Source of the DNA: Haloterrigena turkmenica DSM 5511
GTDB lineage: Archaea; Halobacteriota; Halobacteria; Halobacteriales; Natrialbaceae
Direction: 5' to 3'
Length of the DNA: 64,000 nucleotides
Assembly (NCBI RefSeq): GCF_000025325.1
Contig: NC_013743.1
Span: forward strand, 434,001 to 498,000
This document shows positions 24,691 through 33,793 of the stretch, one piece after another. Each line of letters begins with the position of its first letter. Within the stretch, counting starts at the first letter, position 1. Under the pieces are notes generated by a model. That model saw only the letters and a list, made by a program, of their open reading frames with translations. It was not told the DNA's origin and made no database searches. A program made the translations under genes and the position numbers.

Positions 24691-24987
24691 CGTAGAAGTC
24701 AGTTAACGGTCCCTTATGGTCGTTGTATCACGCCAACGGACGGTGAAGCCGCTCCATAATAATGTACCTCTGCGGTCTCGTTACAGGTACCGCCATGACC
24801 GGTGGCGGCACGTAACCGGTCGGGGACTCGCTGTTCGTCCTGTCACCTGATCACCGCACCGAGTCGATCAGTGTCCCCCTGTTCACAGTTGTCTGCCCGC
24901 CCCGCCGGAGGCGGTTGTATCCGGTACCCACCGCGGTCGGGTTTCTGCTGGCGACAGTATCTCGGGCCTCGAGTCCCTACCACGAGT

Positions 24988-25602
24988 ATGCGCGACCAGC
25001 TCCGGGCGGGCGCCGCGATCTACAACGCGGGGTACTACCACGCTGCCCACGACGTCTGGGAGGACCACTGGCTCGATCTCGAGGCCGGCACCGACGATGA
25101 GCGACTGCTCCACGGGCTGATCCAGTTCACGGCCGCGGTCGTCCACGCCCGCGAGCGCAACTGGGAGGGAGCCGTCGGGCTCGCCGAGAGCGCTCGGGAG
25201 TACCTCGCCGAGTTGCCGGCCGACTACCGCGACGTTCGGCTCCCGCCAGTGCGATCGTTCCTCGAGGCGCTGGCGGCCGATCCCGAACTCGTCGAGCGTC
25301 GGTCGCCGGTCCGACTCGTCCACGAGGGAACGGCGCCCGCGCCGACTGACCTCGCGTTCGAGCCGACGGCGATCGCCGCGGCCGTCCTCGCCGACGAACT
25401 GGGCTACGACGCCGACCCCGTCGACGCGGCCCGCCAGTACGCCGAACGCGATTTGGCGGCCGGCGACGACGGCAGCCGCTTCATCTCGCTGCTGTTCGAT
25501 TTCGTCCGCGAGGACGACCACCGCGGGATCATCCATCAGCGACTCACGGATCACGTCGGGCGGCGCGAGGCCCGCGAGTCCGACGTCGAAGGACTGTTCT
25601 GA
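24988..25602 (+). CDS. DUF309 domain protein
   Basis: 204 residues. The DUF309 motif YNAGYYHAAHDVWEDHW lies at 12-28 (H-x-x-x-H-x-x-W-E), followed by LLHGLIQFTAAVVHARERNWEGAVGL. The family is an all-helical, possibly metal-binding fold without proven function. The second half (about 110-204) is haloarchaeal-specific. The ATG at 24988 was chosen because it sits directly before the domain. Confidence 0.88.
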   Translation: MRDQLRAGAAIYNAGYYHAAHDVWEDHWLDLEAGTDDERLLHGLIQFTAAVVHARERNWEGAVGLAESAREYLAELPADYRDVRLPPVRSFLEALAADPELVERRSPVRLVHEGTAPAPTDLAFEPTAIAAAVLADELGYDADPVDAARQYAERDLAAGDDGSRFISLLFDFVREDDHRGIIHQRLTDHVGRREARESDVEGLF

Positions 25603-25612
25603 CGGACAGCGC

Positions 25613-26584
25613 TCACTCGTGGCCCGCGATCGGCAGCGGCTCGTAGGGCTCCTCGAGGTAGGCGATATCCGACGCGGTGAGATCGACCTCGAGCGCTTCG
25701 ACGGCCTCCTCTAGGTGTTCGACGCTGGTCGTCCCGACGATCGGCGCGTCGACCCAGTCCTTGTGGAGCAGCCACGCGAGGCTGAGCTGGGCCATCGTGA
25801 CGCCCTTCTCGGCGGCCAGTTCCTGTACCCGCTCGTTGATCTCCTCGCCGCCGCCCTCGAGGTAGGGGATCTGCGCTAAGTACTGGTCGGTCTGGCCGCG
25901 GGTCGTCGACTCGATCTGGTCGTGCGGGCGGGTGCCGACGCCGCGGGCCAGCGGCGACCACGGGATCACGCCGATCCCCTCCTTCTCACAGAGGGGGAGC
26001 ATCTCTCGCTCCTCCTCCCGGTAAAAGAGGTTGTAGTGGTTCTGCATCGTCGCGAAGCGCTCGAGGCCGAGTCGCTCGCTCGTCTGTACGGCCTCGGCGA
26101 ACTGGTGGGCCCACATCGAGGAGGTACCGACGTAGCGCACCTTCCCCCGCCGGACGGCGTCGTCGAGCGCCCGCAGCGTCTCGTCGATCGGCGTGTCGTA
26201 ATCCCAGCGGTGGGTCTGATAGAGGTCGATCGTCTCGAGGCCGAGTCGGTCGAGGCTGGCTTCGAGTTCCTGCTCGATCGCCTTCCGGGAGAGCCCGCTG
26301 GCATTGGGGTTGTCGGGGTCCATCTCGGCGAAGACCTTCGTCGCGATGACCTGCGCGTCGCGGTCGTACCCCTCGAGGGCGTCGCCCAGAATCTCCTCGG
26401 ACTCGCCCGTGGAGTAGACGTTGGCGGTGTCGAAGAAGTTGATTCCGAGGTCGATCGCGCGCTCGATGAGCTCGAGGCCTTCCTCGCGGTCTAACATCCA
26501 CTCCCGGCCGCTGCCGAAACTCATGCAGCCGAGGCCGATGCGACTGACTTTCATGCCGGTCGAACCGAGCGTCGTGTACTCCAT
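25613..26584 (-). CDS. Aldo/keto reductase
   Basis: 323 residues, a complete TIM-barrel AKR: GLGCMSFGSG near 18, catalytic Asp/Tyr in NFFDTANVYSTGESEEILGDAL (about 50-71), Lys in VIATKVF (about 82) and His in YQTHRWD (about 127), with the NADP site IVGTTSVEHLEEAVEAL near the end. It reduces carbonyl compounds with NADPH. Convergent with the DUF309 gene, 10 bases apart. Confidence 0.94.
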   Translation of the reverse strand: MEYTTLGSTGMKVSRIGLGCMSFGSGREWMLDREEGLELIERAIDLGINFFDTANVYSTGESEEILGDALEGYDRDAQVIATKVFAEMDPDNPNASGLSRKAIEQELEASLDRLGLETIDLYQTHRWDYDTPIDETLRALDDAVRRGKVRYVGTSSMWAHQFAEAVQTSERLGLERFATMQNHYNLFYREEEREMLPLCEKEGIGVIPWSPLARGVGTRPHDQIESTTRGQTDQYLAQIPYLEGGGEEINERVQELAAEKGVTMAQLSLAWLLHKDWVDAPIVGTTSVEHLEEAVEALEVDLTASDIAYLEEPYEPLPIAGHE

Positions 26585-26710
26585 AGATTCACTGACGGTG
26601 CGGGAACCAAAACGTCGGGGCCCGCCGGTTCCGGTTGCCGGTTTTCCCCTGCGATCGTGTCGACGGGCGCTGTTCGAGGGGACTAGTGCTCGAGGGAGTC
26701 GCGACGACCG

Positions 26711-27460
26711 TCAGTCGTCGGTGTGAGCGGCGGAGTTGTCCTGCGGCTCGTAGCCGAGCACTTCCTTCGCGCGCTCGATGGAGTAGTACTTCCGGTCGTT
26801 GTCGGAGATGCCGTAGACGATCTCGTAGTCGTAGTCGGCCTGAATGCAGCGATCGAAGAGGTGCGCACAGTCCCGGTAGGAGAGCCACATCGCCTGGCCG
26901 CGCTCGTAGTCGATCGGTGGGTGGTTCTTCGTGAGGTTTCCGATGCGGACGTTGACCACCGAGATCCCGTACTCGTCGTGGTAGTAGCGACCGAGGGCCT
27001 CGCCGGCGACCTTCGAGACGCCGTAGAGGTTTCCCGGCCGGGGCTGTTCGGTCCCGTCGAGCAGGTAGTCGTCGTCGGCCCGATACAGTTCGGGCGTGCG
27101 CTCCTCGGTTTCGTAGTGGCCGACGGCGTGATTCGAGGAGGCGAAGGCGACCTTCTCGACGCCGGCGTCGACGGCGGCCTCGAAGATCGTCTGGGTCCCG
27201 TCGATGTTGTTCGTCAGGACGCTATCCCACGGCGCTGTCTTTCGGGGGTCGCCCGCGAGATGGAGTACGACGTCGATGTCCTCCATCGCCTCGCGGATGG
27301 CCTCCTCTTCGGTGATATTCGCGACGACGAACTCGCCGGGGTAGTCCTCCGTCGGAGGATCCCGATCCAGCAACCGCCACTCGTAATCGTCCGCGAGGCC
27401 GCCGAGGATGGCCGCTCCGACCCGCCCCGCAGCCCCCGTCAGCAGGACTGACTGTGCCAT
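26711..27460 (-). CDS. azf: NAD-dependent epimerase/dehydrogenase, Azf-like glucose-6-phosphate dehydrogenase
   Basis: 249 residues, extended SDR: TGAAGRVGAAILGGL at 8-22, AFASSNHAVGHYE near 108 (catalytic Ser), YGVSKVAGEALGRYYHDEY near 144 (Y-x-x-x-K), and the ending DYEIVYGISDNDRKYYSIERAKEVLGYEPQDNSA. It strongly resembles from memory the haloarchaeal NAD-dependent glucose-6-phosphate dehydrogenase Azf of the oxidative pentose phosphate pathway. Uronate dehydrogenases are close relatives, so the substrate is tentative. Start at 27460 (MAQSV). Confidence 0.85.
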   Translation of the reverse strand: MAQSVLLTGAAGRVGAAILGGLADDYEWRLLDRDPPTEDYPGEFVVANITEEEAIREAMEDIDVVLHLAGDPRKTAPWDSVLTNNIDGTQTIFEAAVDAGVEKVAFASSNHAVGHYETEERTPELYRADDDYLLDGTEQPRPGNLYGVSKVAGEALGRYYHDEYGISVVNVRIGNLTKNHPPIDYERGQAMWLSYRDCAHLFDRCIQADYDYEIVYGISDNDRKYYSIERAKEVLGYEPQDNSAAHTDD

Positions 27461-28154
27461 TCGTTCGGTGGAAGGGAAAGCGTCGATAAGTACCATGCGG
27501 TTCCCCGTCAGTTCGGGCGGGAGTGGCATACGGGTTGGACGGCACTGCACGCCGCTCCCTTCGTCAGCCTGGTCGGCGATTCGCTGGGCGGTGGCGCGCG
27601 CTGGCGGCTGGTCGAGCGAAAGCGAGGCCAGTCGTCGACCTCGTGCGAGGTCTTCGCGAGTGTACCGAACGAAGTCGTTCGAGACGGCGAAGCCGTCTCG
27701 TGACTGAGCGAAGCGAAGCTTCGCGATGTCCGCGAAACCGAAGGTTTCGCTTGATGCGAAAAATCACCGATTTTCAGCGGCTTGGCAGAGCGTGCTCTGA
27801 CAGTGGGTGGGTGAGCGACTGAACGGAGCGAACGGTAGCGCGGAACCAACGGTTCCGCGAACCATGCGAATAGGGCGAGACCGGAGGTCTCGCCGACCAT
27901 GTGAACGGGCGCTTCGCGGTGAACAGACGGCGGCAGCGCCGCCGTGAGCAGCAATCGGCTGGGGAGGGCGTGGGATCCCTGTCGCCACGATAGCAGGGTC
28001 AGCAGACGCTCGAGGAACCAAACTTGCGATCGAGGCGGGACAGACACTCGAGGCACCGCCAGTCGAGAGAACGATAGTTCGAGACCCGGCTGATCCGTCC
28101 GCGAGATCCCTCCGCATCGCAATCCCCTTCCCGAGCGCACGCGAGCACTCGAGC
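27461..28154. other. Gene-free interval of 694 bases
   Basis: It holds the hairpin element 27587-27998 and, to the right, the probable promoter region of mptD. The long minus-strand frame across it (27508-28140) is only the read-through of palindromic repeats and is not a gene. Confidence 0.5.
27587..27998 (+). repeat. Hairpin-rich intergenic element, copy 1
   Basis: Left end GGCGGTGGCGCGCGC (27587-27601); right end a 21-base block at 27953-27973 followed by a CCCTGTCGCCA tail. Both ends recur, inverted, at 42456-42561. The interior is a row of perfect hairpins with three-base loops: stems 27680-27688/27692-27700 (GAA), 27708-27714/27718-27724 (GAA), 27732-27739/27743-27750 (GAA), 27839-27847/27851-27859 (AAC), 27874-27882/27886-27894 (GGA) and 27927-27934/27938-27945 (AGC). 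It has no coding features. Confidence 0.7.
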
Positions 28155-28529
28155 ATGACGACCGATTCGACTCGATCCGATCCCACCGACGCCGAGGCCG
28201 CCTGCTTCGAGGCCGGCATCAAGTTCGGCACGCTCTACCACCAGTTCGCCGGGACGCCCGTCGCGCCCGACAGCGCCGCCAGCCTCGAGACGGCGATGGA
28301 GGAGGCAATCGAGAACCAGCCCCACTGCACCGACGTCACCGTCGACGTCCGCACCGACGAACTCGAGACCGAACTCGCCGATTCGGCGGCCGACTACACC
28401 GAACTGACGGGACGGTTCCTCGAGGTCGAAATCGTCGTCGACTACGAGGACTGTGAGGTGGTGACCCGGATGGAGATGGAGGACGGCTATCCGCTGATGC
28501 GGGTCGAGTCAGTTCGCGGTCGTCAGTAG
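28155..28529 (+). CDS. mptD: Archaeal dihydroneopterin aldolase MptD
   Basis: 124 residues. The family pattern is present: ACFEAGIKFGTLYHQFAGTPVAPDSAASLETAMEEAIENQP near the N-terminus, ADYTELTGRFLEVEIVV (about 80-96) and DGYPLMRVESV at the end. It converts dihydroneopterin to 6-hydroxymethyl-dihydropterin in the pterin (folate/methanopterin-type) pathway. Length is normal. Single gene. Confidence 0.9.
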   Translation: MTTDSTRSDPTDAEAACFEAGIKFGTLYHQFAGTPVAPDSAASLETAMEEAIENQPHCTDVTVDVRTDELETELADSAADYTELTGRFLEVEIVVDYEDCEVVTRMEMEDGYPLMRVESVRGRQ

Positions 28530-28688
28530 GCGCTCGAGTCCCGGGCCCGGTCGCGGTCGATCGGATACGGGAGTCGCTCGCCAAAACGAAGGATACCGAA
28601 CGGTAATACTACAATAAACGCGCTGAAGACGCTCTATTTAGCGATACCCTGACGATAACAATAGTTACACTCGGCGAACGCGCGGCCG

Positions 28689-28925
28689 ATGAGACTGTAC
28701 TGGCCCAGCCCGAACCCACCGGGCGAACCGAAAGCCTGCCTCGAGTGCGAAACCCTCGTCGACGGGAGCGAGACCGAGGGATGGTGGCTGGAGCGAGAGA
28801 CATGCCAAAACCCGAATACGTATCACCTCTTCTGTCTCTCCTGTTGCGTCGAGAAGATGAACGAGTGGTCGAATCACCCGAGCGTCGACGACGAGGAAGC
28901 GGCGAAGAAACACCTCTACGGGTGA
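28689..28925 (+). CDS. Small zinc-binding protein, unknown function
   Basis: 78 residues with two CxxC-type pairs: KACLECETL at about 16-20 and TYHLFCLSCCVEKM at about 44-56, plus a further Cys in RETCQNPN, enough for one or two zinc sites. The N-terminus RLYWPSPNPPGEP is unusual and Pro-rich. I do not recognise a family. AT-rich promoter-like sequence (CTCTATTTAGCG) lies about 55 bases upstream. Confidence 0.6.
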   Translation: MRLYWPSPNPPGEPKACLECETLVDGSETEGWWLERETCQNPNTYHLFCLSCCVEKMNEWSNHPSVDDEEAAKKHLYG

Positions 28926-29162
28926 CGTCCCGTTTCGCTTCGCTCGATCGCCGGACGACTCGAACCCAATTCGAGAGGTACCGCGGCCGAGTCGTACCCG
29001 GGAATCGGCTCTGGATCACCGGCGAGTACCGGCGCCGGAGTACGTCGAGTCACCTGCCTTTCGAAATCGCGCTCCCGTTCGGCCGATATCGACTCGCTCG
29101 AGTCGGTTTTCACTTTCACTTTCGGGCGACCTTTTAACCCCAGTCCCCGTGAAGAGTGAGCT

Positions 29163-29663
29163 ATGAGCCAAGCGACATTCGGCGACGACGAGGAACTGTT
29201 CGGCGAGGCCGCCAACGAGATGCGCGCAGACGTCGAATCCTCGCTCGAGGACGGCTGGGCGGCGCTGCCAGATGCCGACGACGTCTGGGAGACCGACGCC
29301 GACAACGTCCTCGGCGTGCTCAACGGACTCAACTCCGCGCTGAACGCCGGCGACGCCGAGGAGCACCTCCGCGACGCCAAGAAGTGGTTCACGATGGGCC
29401 AGCGCGCCGACGCCTTCGAGGACGCCGACGATCTCGAGGCAGAGATCGGCGATCTCGAGGACGCCATCGCGGACATCTCCGAGGCCGGCGAGCAGGTCGG
29501 CGAACTGACGTCGACGATTCCCGCGCTTCGAGGAACCCTCGAGGATGCCGGTCCCGACACCGATGCGGAGGCCGACGACGAAGCAGAGGACGCAGACGAC
29601 GAGGAAGACGAAGCGGAAGCGGACGACGCGGACGAAGACGAATCCGACGAAGACGAGGAGTGA
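29163..29663 (+). CDS. Haloarchaeal DUF5790-like helical protein
   Basis: 166 residues, very acidic. The helical domain (1-120) has FGEAANEMRADVESSLEDGW, TDADNVLGVLNGLNSAL, HLRDAKKWFTMGQRADAFED and VGELTSTIPALRGTLE. A 45-residue Asp/Glu tail follows. It matches from memory a conserved haloarchaeal family (DUF5790); no catalytic residues are evident. TATA-like CTTTTAACC lies about 25-30 bases upstream, so it is leaderless or nearly so. Confidence 0.8.
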   Translation: MSQATFGDDEELFGEAANEMRADVESSLEDGWAALPDADDVWETDADNVLGVLNGLNSALNAGDAEEHLRDAKKWFTMGQRADAFEDADDLEAEIGDLEDAIADISEAGEQVGELTSTIPALRGTLEDAGPDTDAEADDEAEDADDEEDEAEADDADEDESDEDEE

Positions 29664-29708
29664 CGACGCCGCCACTCGAGACCGACTCGCGTCGCCCCGT
29701 GACCGCCG

Positions 29709-30476
29709 TTACTCCCGGCGTTCGGGTCGCGAGACGTCCCGTTCGGCGACGGCCTCGAGCAGTCGCGCCAGCGCGTCGCCGGCTAACTCGAGTAGTTCCT
29801 CGCCGCATTGCCGATCCCCGTCTTCGGGATCGCCGACGACACCGTTTTCCGTAAACTCCGCCGAATCGTAGGCCAGATTCGTGTAGCTCAGCCAGTCGCC
29901 CCAGCCCTCGGCGTGTCCGTCGCGAGCGTCCTCGATCCGCTCCTCGCGGACGAGGTCGGGCGCGCAGTGGCGCAGCAGGGCGGTCTCGAGCGGGCCGCCG
30001 TGACCCATCTCCGCTGAGTGCTCGCCGACGGCCTCGAACCACGTGAATGGGACGGCGTAGGCGTCGCCCCCGCGGGTGATCCGGCCGCCGACCTCCCGCA
30101 GGGCGTCGACGTTGCCGCCGTGACCGTTGACGATGACGACCCGATCGAAGCCGTGGTGGGCGAGGCTCTCGACGGCCTCGCGGACGTAGTCCCGAAAGGT
30201 GTCCTCGGAGACCCACATCGTCCCCGGGAACTGGCGGTGCTCTTCGGCGATGCCGACCGGGATGGCGGGCGCGCGGACGACCTCGCGGTCGACGTGCTCG
30301 ACGCCGGCGTCGGCGACCGCCTCCGCGGCGACGACGTCCGTCCCGAGGGGGGCGTGGGGGCCGTGCTGTTCCGTGCTGCCGACGGGGACGACCGCCAGCT
30401 CCGTCTCGCAGTCGCGGACGTCCGTCCACGTCGCGTCGCGTAGGTCCATGCGCGAGTACTCCCGCGGGGCGGACAT
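29709..30476 (-). CDS. Creatininase family amidohydrolase (possible ArfB)
   Basis: 255 residues from 30476 (or 246 from the ATG at 30449). Metal-site motifs: VPVGSTEQHGPHAPLGTD (Glu/His/Asp, about 32-49), VNGHGGNVDALREVGG near 116, and MGHGGPLETALL near 152. Archaeal creatininase homologues include ArfB, the formamide hydrolase of riboflavin/F420 synthesis, and haloarchaea use F420; the specific role here is inference. Confidence 0.85.
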   Translation of the reverse strand: MSAPREYSRMDLRDATWTDVRDCETELAVVPVGSTEQHGPHAPLGTDVVAAEAVADAGVEHVDREVVRAPAIPVGIAEEHRQFPGTMWVSEDTFRDYVREAVESLAHHGFDRVVIVNGHGGNVDALREVGGRITRGGDAYAVPFTWFEAVGEHSAEMGHGGPLETALLRHCAPDLVREERIEDARDGHAEGWGDWLSYTNLAYDSAEFTENGVVGDPEDGDRQCGEELLELAGDALARLLEAVAERDVSRPERRE

Positions 30477-30605
30477 GAAACTCTCGGAACCGTCGGTTCC
30501 CGCCGCACCCTCGGCGCGCTCGAGACCGATGCGCCGCTCCGCCGTGCGGTTCCGGTGGCGAACGCAGGGCCAACCGGTTTCCGGCGGTGTGAGTAATCTC
30601 GGTCC

Positions 30606-30950
30606 ATGACCAACGACGACCGACAGCTCGGCGTCGACCTCGGCGAGTTGGGCGACGACCTCGAATCCGCGGACTATCCGATGAGCGAGGACGAACTAAT
30701 GGAGCGCTACGGCGACGAGGAGATCGAGATGGAAGGGAACACGACGACCCTCGAGGAGCTCATCGGGCCGCTCAACCAAGAGGAGTACCAGGACTACGGT
30801 GACATCGAGACGGCGATTATGAACATGGTCGGCGACGAGGCGATCGGGCGGAAGAACTACAGCGACCGCACCCCGCCCGCGTCGGGCGAGCAGCGCCAAG
30901 ACGAGGGTGCGCCGGATCAGGGCGACCAGGAGGGACAGGAGTCGTTCTGA
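30606..30950 (+). CDS. Haloarchaeal DUF5789-like protein
   Basis: 114 residues, acidic. Conserved pattern: LGVDLGELGDDLESADYPMSEDELMERYGDEEIEMEG, TTLEELIGPLNQEEYQDYGDIETAIMNMVGDEAIGRKNYSDR, then a Gln/Gly tail. It matches from memory a small haloarchaeal family (DUF5789) of unknown role. Divergent from the creatininase-like gene. Confidence 0.8.
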   Translation: MTNDDRQLGVDLGELGDDLESADYPMSEDELMERYGDEEIEMEGNTTTLEELIGPLNQEEYQDYGDIETAIMNMVGDEAIGRKNYSDRTPPASGEQRQDEGAPDQGDQEGQESF

Positions 30951-31134
30951 GCGCGTCCGGAGCGGAACCGGTCGCTCGAGACCAAGACGAGGTATCGCTA
31001 GTACTTTTCAGAGGAGAGTGAACAGCGTGAGAGCGAACGAGCCACTTCTGACGGTGCGACTGTCTCGACGGTCGCCTCGAGCGGCGCGTCGGGCGTCTCG
31101 GCGGTACCGTAGGCGAGAACGTAGCTCGAGCCGA

Positions 31135-33087
31135 TCAATCGTCGTCGTCGGTACTGACGTCCGTTCGCGCCTGCCGGCGCTGGGCGCGCTCGATGAACTC
31201 CTGGGGAAGTTCGTCGATCTCGCCGGCCTGGACGCCCCAGAGGTGCGAGTAGAGCCCGCCGTTCTCGAGCAGGTCCCCGTGCGCGCCGCGTTCGACGACC
31301 TCGCCGCCCTCGAGGACCAGGATCTGATCGGCATCCTTGATCGTCGAGAGGCGGTGGGCGATGGCGAACGTGGTCCGGTCCGCCGCGAGCTCGTCGATCG
31401 ATCGCTGGATAAGCATCTCCGTCTCGGTGTCGACGTCGCTGGTGGCCTCGTCTAAGACGAGGATGTCGGGATCCTTGAGGATCGCTCGCGCGATGGAGAT
31501 GCGCTGGCGCTGGCCGCCGGAGAGTTTCACGCCGCGCTCGCCGACCTCGGTGTCGTAGCCGTCGGGCAGGTTCTCGATGAACTCGTGGGCTTCGGCCATC
31601 TTCGCGGCCTCGATCACGTCCTCGCGGTCGGCGCCGAACGTGCCGTACGTGATGTTCTCCTCGACGGTGCCGTAGAAGAGGAACGTGTCCTGACTGACGT
31701 AGCCGATCGATTCCCGCAGGCTCTCGAGAGTCACGTTTCGGATGTCTTGCCCGTCGACGGTGATCGCCCCCTCGTCGACGTCGTACATCCGCAAGAGGAG
31801 TTTGAGGACCGTCGATTTGCCCGCACCCGTCGGCCCCACGAGGGCCAGCGTCTCGCCGCCGGCGACGGTGAAGTCGATGTCCTCGACGATGGTCTCCTCG
31901 TCGTCGTAACCGAACGTGACGTCGTCGTAGGTGACGCGACCCTCCCCCACCTCGAGGTCGGTCGCGTTCGGGTTCTCCGCGACGCGGCTCGGTTCGTCCA
32001 TGAGGCCGAACATCCGCGCCGAGGAGGCCCTGGCGCGCTGGTACATGTTGATGATCTGCCCGAACTGGGCCATCGGCCAGATAAAGCGCTGCGTGTAGAG
32101 GATGAAGACGACGAACTCGCCTTCGGTCAGGGTACCGGTGAAGGGACCGGGGGGCCCCTGAAAGACCCACAGGCCGCCGACGAGGAAGGTGACGACGAAG
32201 CCGATGCCGGCGAGGACGCGCAGTCCCGGGAAGAACTTGATGCGCGTCTCGATGGCGTCCCAGTTGGCGTCGAAGTAGTCCTGCGAGACGTCCTCGACGC
32301 GCTCGGACTCGTAGTCCTCGGTGGTGCTCGACTTGATCACCTGAATGCCACCGAGGTTGTTCTCGAGCCGCGAGTTGACCTTGCCGACGGTCGAGCGGAC
32401 GGCGGCGTACTTGGGCTGGATGATCTTGACGAACAGGTAGGTGAAGCCGGCGATCAGCGGCACGGGAAGCAGGGCCACCAGCGCGAGCTGCCAGTTGTAG
32501 GCGAAGAGGATCACGCCGATCCCGACGATCATCACCGCCATCCGAAACAGGGAGTTCATCCCGTCGTTGAGGAATCGCTCGAGGCGGTTGACGTCGTTCG
32601 AGAGGATGGACATCATCTCCCCGGTCTGCTTGTCCGCGAAGAAGTCCATGTTCAGCCGCTGCATCTTGTCGTAGGTATCGGTCCGGATGTCGTGCTGGAT
32701 GTTCTGGGCGAAGGCGTTGAAGCCCCAGTTGCGAAGCCAGTGAAACGCCGCACCGAGGAAGAAGGCGGCGGCGATGACGCCGACGGTCAGGAAGAACTGT
32801 CCCTCCTGGGTCGCGGGGACGTATGGAGCAACAAGGTCGCCGCCGAAGGGGAGGGACTCGGCGTAGCCGGCCTCGCCGCGGAAGACGGCGTCGAGTGCGA
32901 CCGCCAGCATGATCGGCGGCAGCAGATCCAGAATCCGGGCGAAGGTGCTCGCGAAGACGCCGACAACCGCCTGAAACGCGTAGTTGTGCCCGTACTCGAG
33001 GAACAGCCGCTTCATCGGATTCTCGATCTCCTCGCGTTGCTCCTCGAACGGGTCGTCTTCCTCCCAATCGACGCCACTCCCGCTCAT
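31135..33087 (-). CDS. ABC exporter, fused permease-ATPase (MdlB/MsbA type)
   Basis: 650 residues. The transmembrane domain (about 25-330) has six helices and the coupling segment FADKQTGEMMSILSNDVNRLERF. The nucleotide-binding domain (about 370-600) has Walker A LVGPTGAGKSTVLKLLL, Q-loop YVSQDTFLFYGTVEENI, signature KLSGGQRQRISIARA, Walker B ILVLDEATSDVD and the H-loop IAHRLSTIKD. It works as a homodimer or heterodimer exporting lipids, drugs or peptides; the substrate is unknown. Start at 33087 (MSGSG). Confidence 0.95.
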   Translation of the reverse strand: MSGSGVDWEEDDPFEEQREEIENPMKRLFLEYGHNYAFQAVVGVFASTFARILDLLPPIMLAVALDAVFRGEAGYAESLPFGGDLVAPYVPATQEGQFFLTVGVIAAAFFLGAAFHWLRNWGFNAFAQNIQHDIRTDTYDKMQRLNMDFFADKQTGEMMSILSNDVNRLERFLNDGMNSLFRMAVMIVGIGVILFAYNWQLALVALLPVPLIAGFTYLFVKIIQPKYAAVRSTVGKVNSRLENNLGGIQVIKSSTTEDYESERVEDVSQDYFDANWDAIETRIKFFPGLRVLAGIGFVVTFLVGGLWVFQGPPGPFTGTLTEGEFVVFILYTQRFIWPMAQFGQIINMYQRARASSARMFGLMDEPSRVAENPNATDLEVGEGRVTYDDVTFGYDDEETIVEDIDFTVAGGETLALVGPTGAGKSTVLKLLLRMYDVDEGAITVDGQDIRNVTLESLRESIGYVSQDTFLFYGTVEENITYGTFGADREDVIEAAKMAEAHEFIENLPDGYDTEVGERGVKLSGGQRQRISIARAILKDPDILVLDEATSDVDTETEMLIQRSIDELAADRTTFAIAHRLSTIKDADQILVLEGGEVVERGAHGDLLENGGLYSHLWGVQAGEIDELPQEFIERAQRRQARTDVSTDDDD

Positions 33088-33163
33088 TGTTCTCGCCTCC
33101 GGGACGGCCGCCAATAAGGGTTTGCTACGAACCGAAACAGTCGCGTGCGGATCGATCGCTGCG

Positions 33164-33658
33164 TTACTCGTACTCGATTTCGATCTCGTCGCCGGCTTCC
33201 ATTCCCGTCTCGTTGGCGTAACCGCGGGGCACCTCGAGGACCCACTTCGCTTCCCCGGAGTGCTGGAGATCCTCGCCGTCTTCGTCGGGTTCGGGCGCGC
33301 GGGCGTGTTCGATCGCCGTGATCTCGCCGTCGGCGTCGACGAAGACGATGTCGATGTCGAAGTCCATCTCCCGCATCACGTACGTTCGCTCATCCTCGTC
33401 GTCGTGGACGAACAGCATTCCCTCGCCGTCGTCAAGCGACTCGTGGTTGCTCAACCCGGTGTGGCGTTCGTTCAGGGTATCCGCGACCTCGACCTCGACG
33501 GTGGCGAGTTCCGCGCCGGTGTCGCCGTCGACGACGCGGACGGTGCCCTCGTCTTCGGTCCACGGCGGTTCGACCAGCCCCATCTGCAGGACGAGCACGG
33601 CGATCACGGCGACGGCTACGATCGCCAGTAGGGACTTCTGGACGCGCTCGAGGGCCAT
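33164..33658 (-). CDS. DUF192 family membrane-anchored protein
   Basis: 164 residues. An N-terminal membrane anchor is at about 8-27 (LLAIVAVAVIAVLVLQMGLV), then the DUF192 beta domain: VEVADTLNERHTGLSNHESL, GMLFVHDDEDERTYVMREMDFDIDIVFVDADGEI, KWVLEVPRGYANETGMEAGDEIEI. The domain sits on the outside; function unproven. Followed (on the minus strand) by the ABC exporter after 76 bases. Confidence 0.9.
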   Translation of the reverse strand: MALERVQKSLLAIVAVAVIAVLVLQMGLVEPPWTEDEGTVRVVDGDTGAELATVEVEVADTLNERHTGLSNHESLDDGEGMLFVHDDEDERTYVMREMDFDIDIVFVDADGEITAIEHARAPEPDEDGEDLQHSGEAKWVLEVPRGYANETGMEAGDEIEIEYE

Positions 33659-33719
33659 GATCGATCCTCGAGCGCGAGAAAGTAAAGGTTATTCGGACGG
33701 GGTGATTTGGTTCGGATGC

Positions 33720-33793
33720 GGGCTCGTGGTCTAGCTGGTCATGACGCGGCCTTTACAAGGCCGAGGTCGGTGGTTCGAACCCGCCCGAGCCCA
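33720..33793 (+). tRNA. tRNA-Val (anticodon TAC)
   Basis: Acceptor GGGCTCG/CGAGCCC with A73, anticodon stem CGGCC/GGCCG around TTTACAA (anticodon TAC), T arm GGTGGTTCGAACCCGCC. The TATA-like GTTATTC at 33688-33694 lies 26-32 bases upstream. The 3' end is copied downstream. Confidence 0.95.

Noticed and set aside
27508-28140. 210-codon minus-strand frame
   Set aside because: Read-through of palindromic hairpins; no stable amino-acid bias, and it ends inside the conserved element ends.
31585-33117. 510-codon plus-strand frame
   Set aside because: Antisense of the ABC exporter, which has every catalytic motif.
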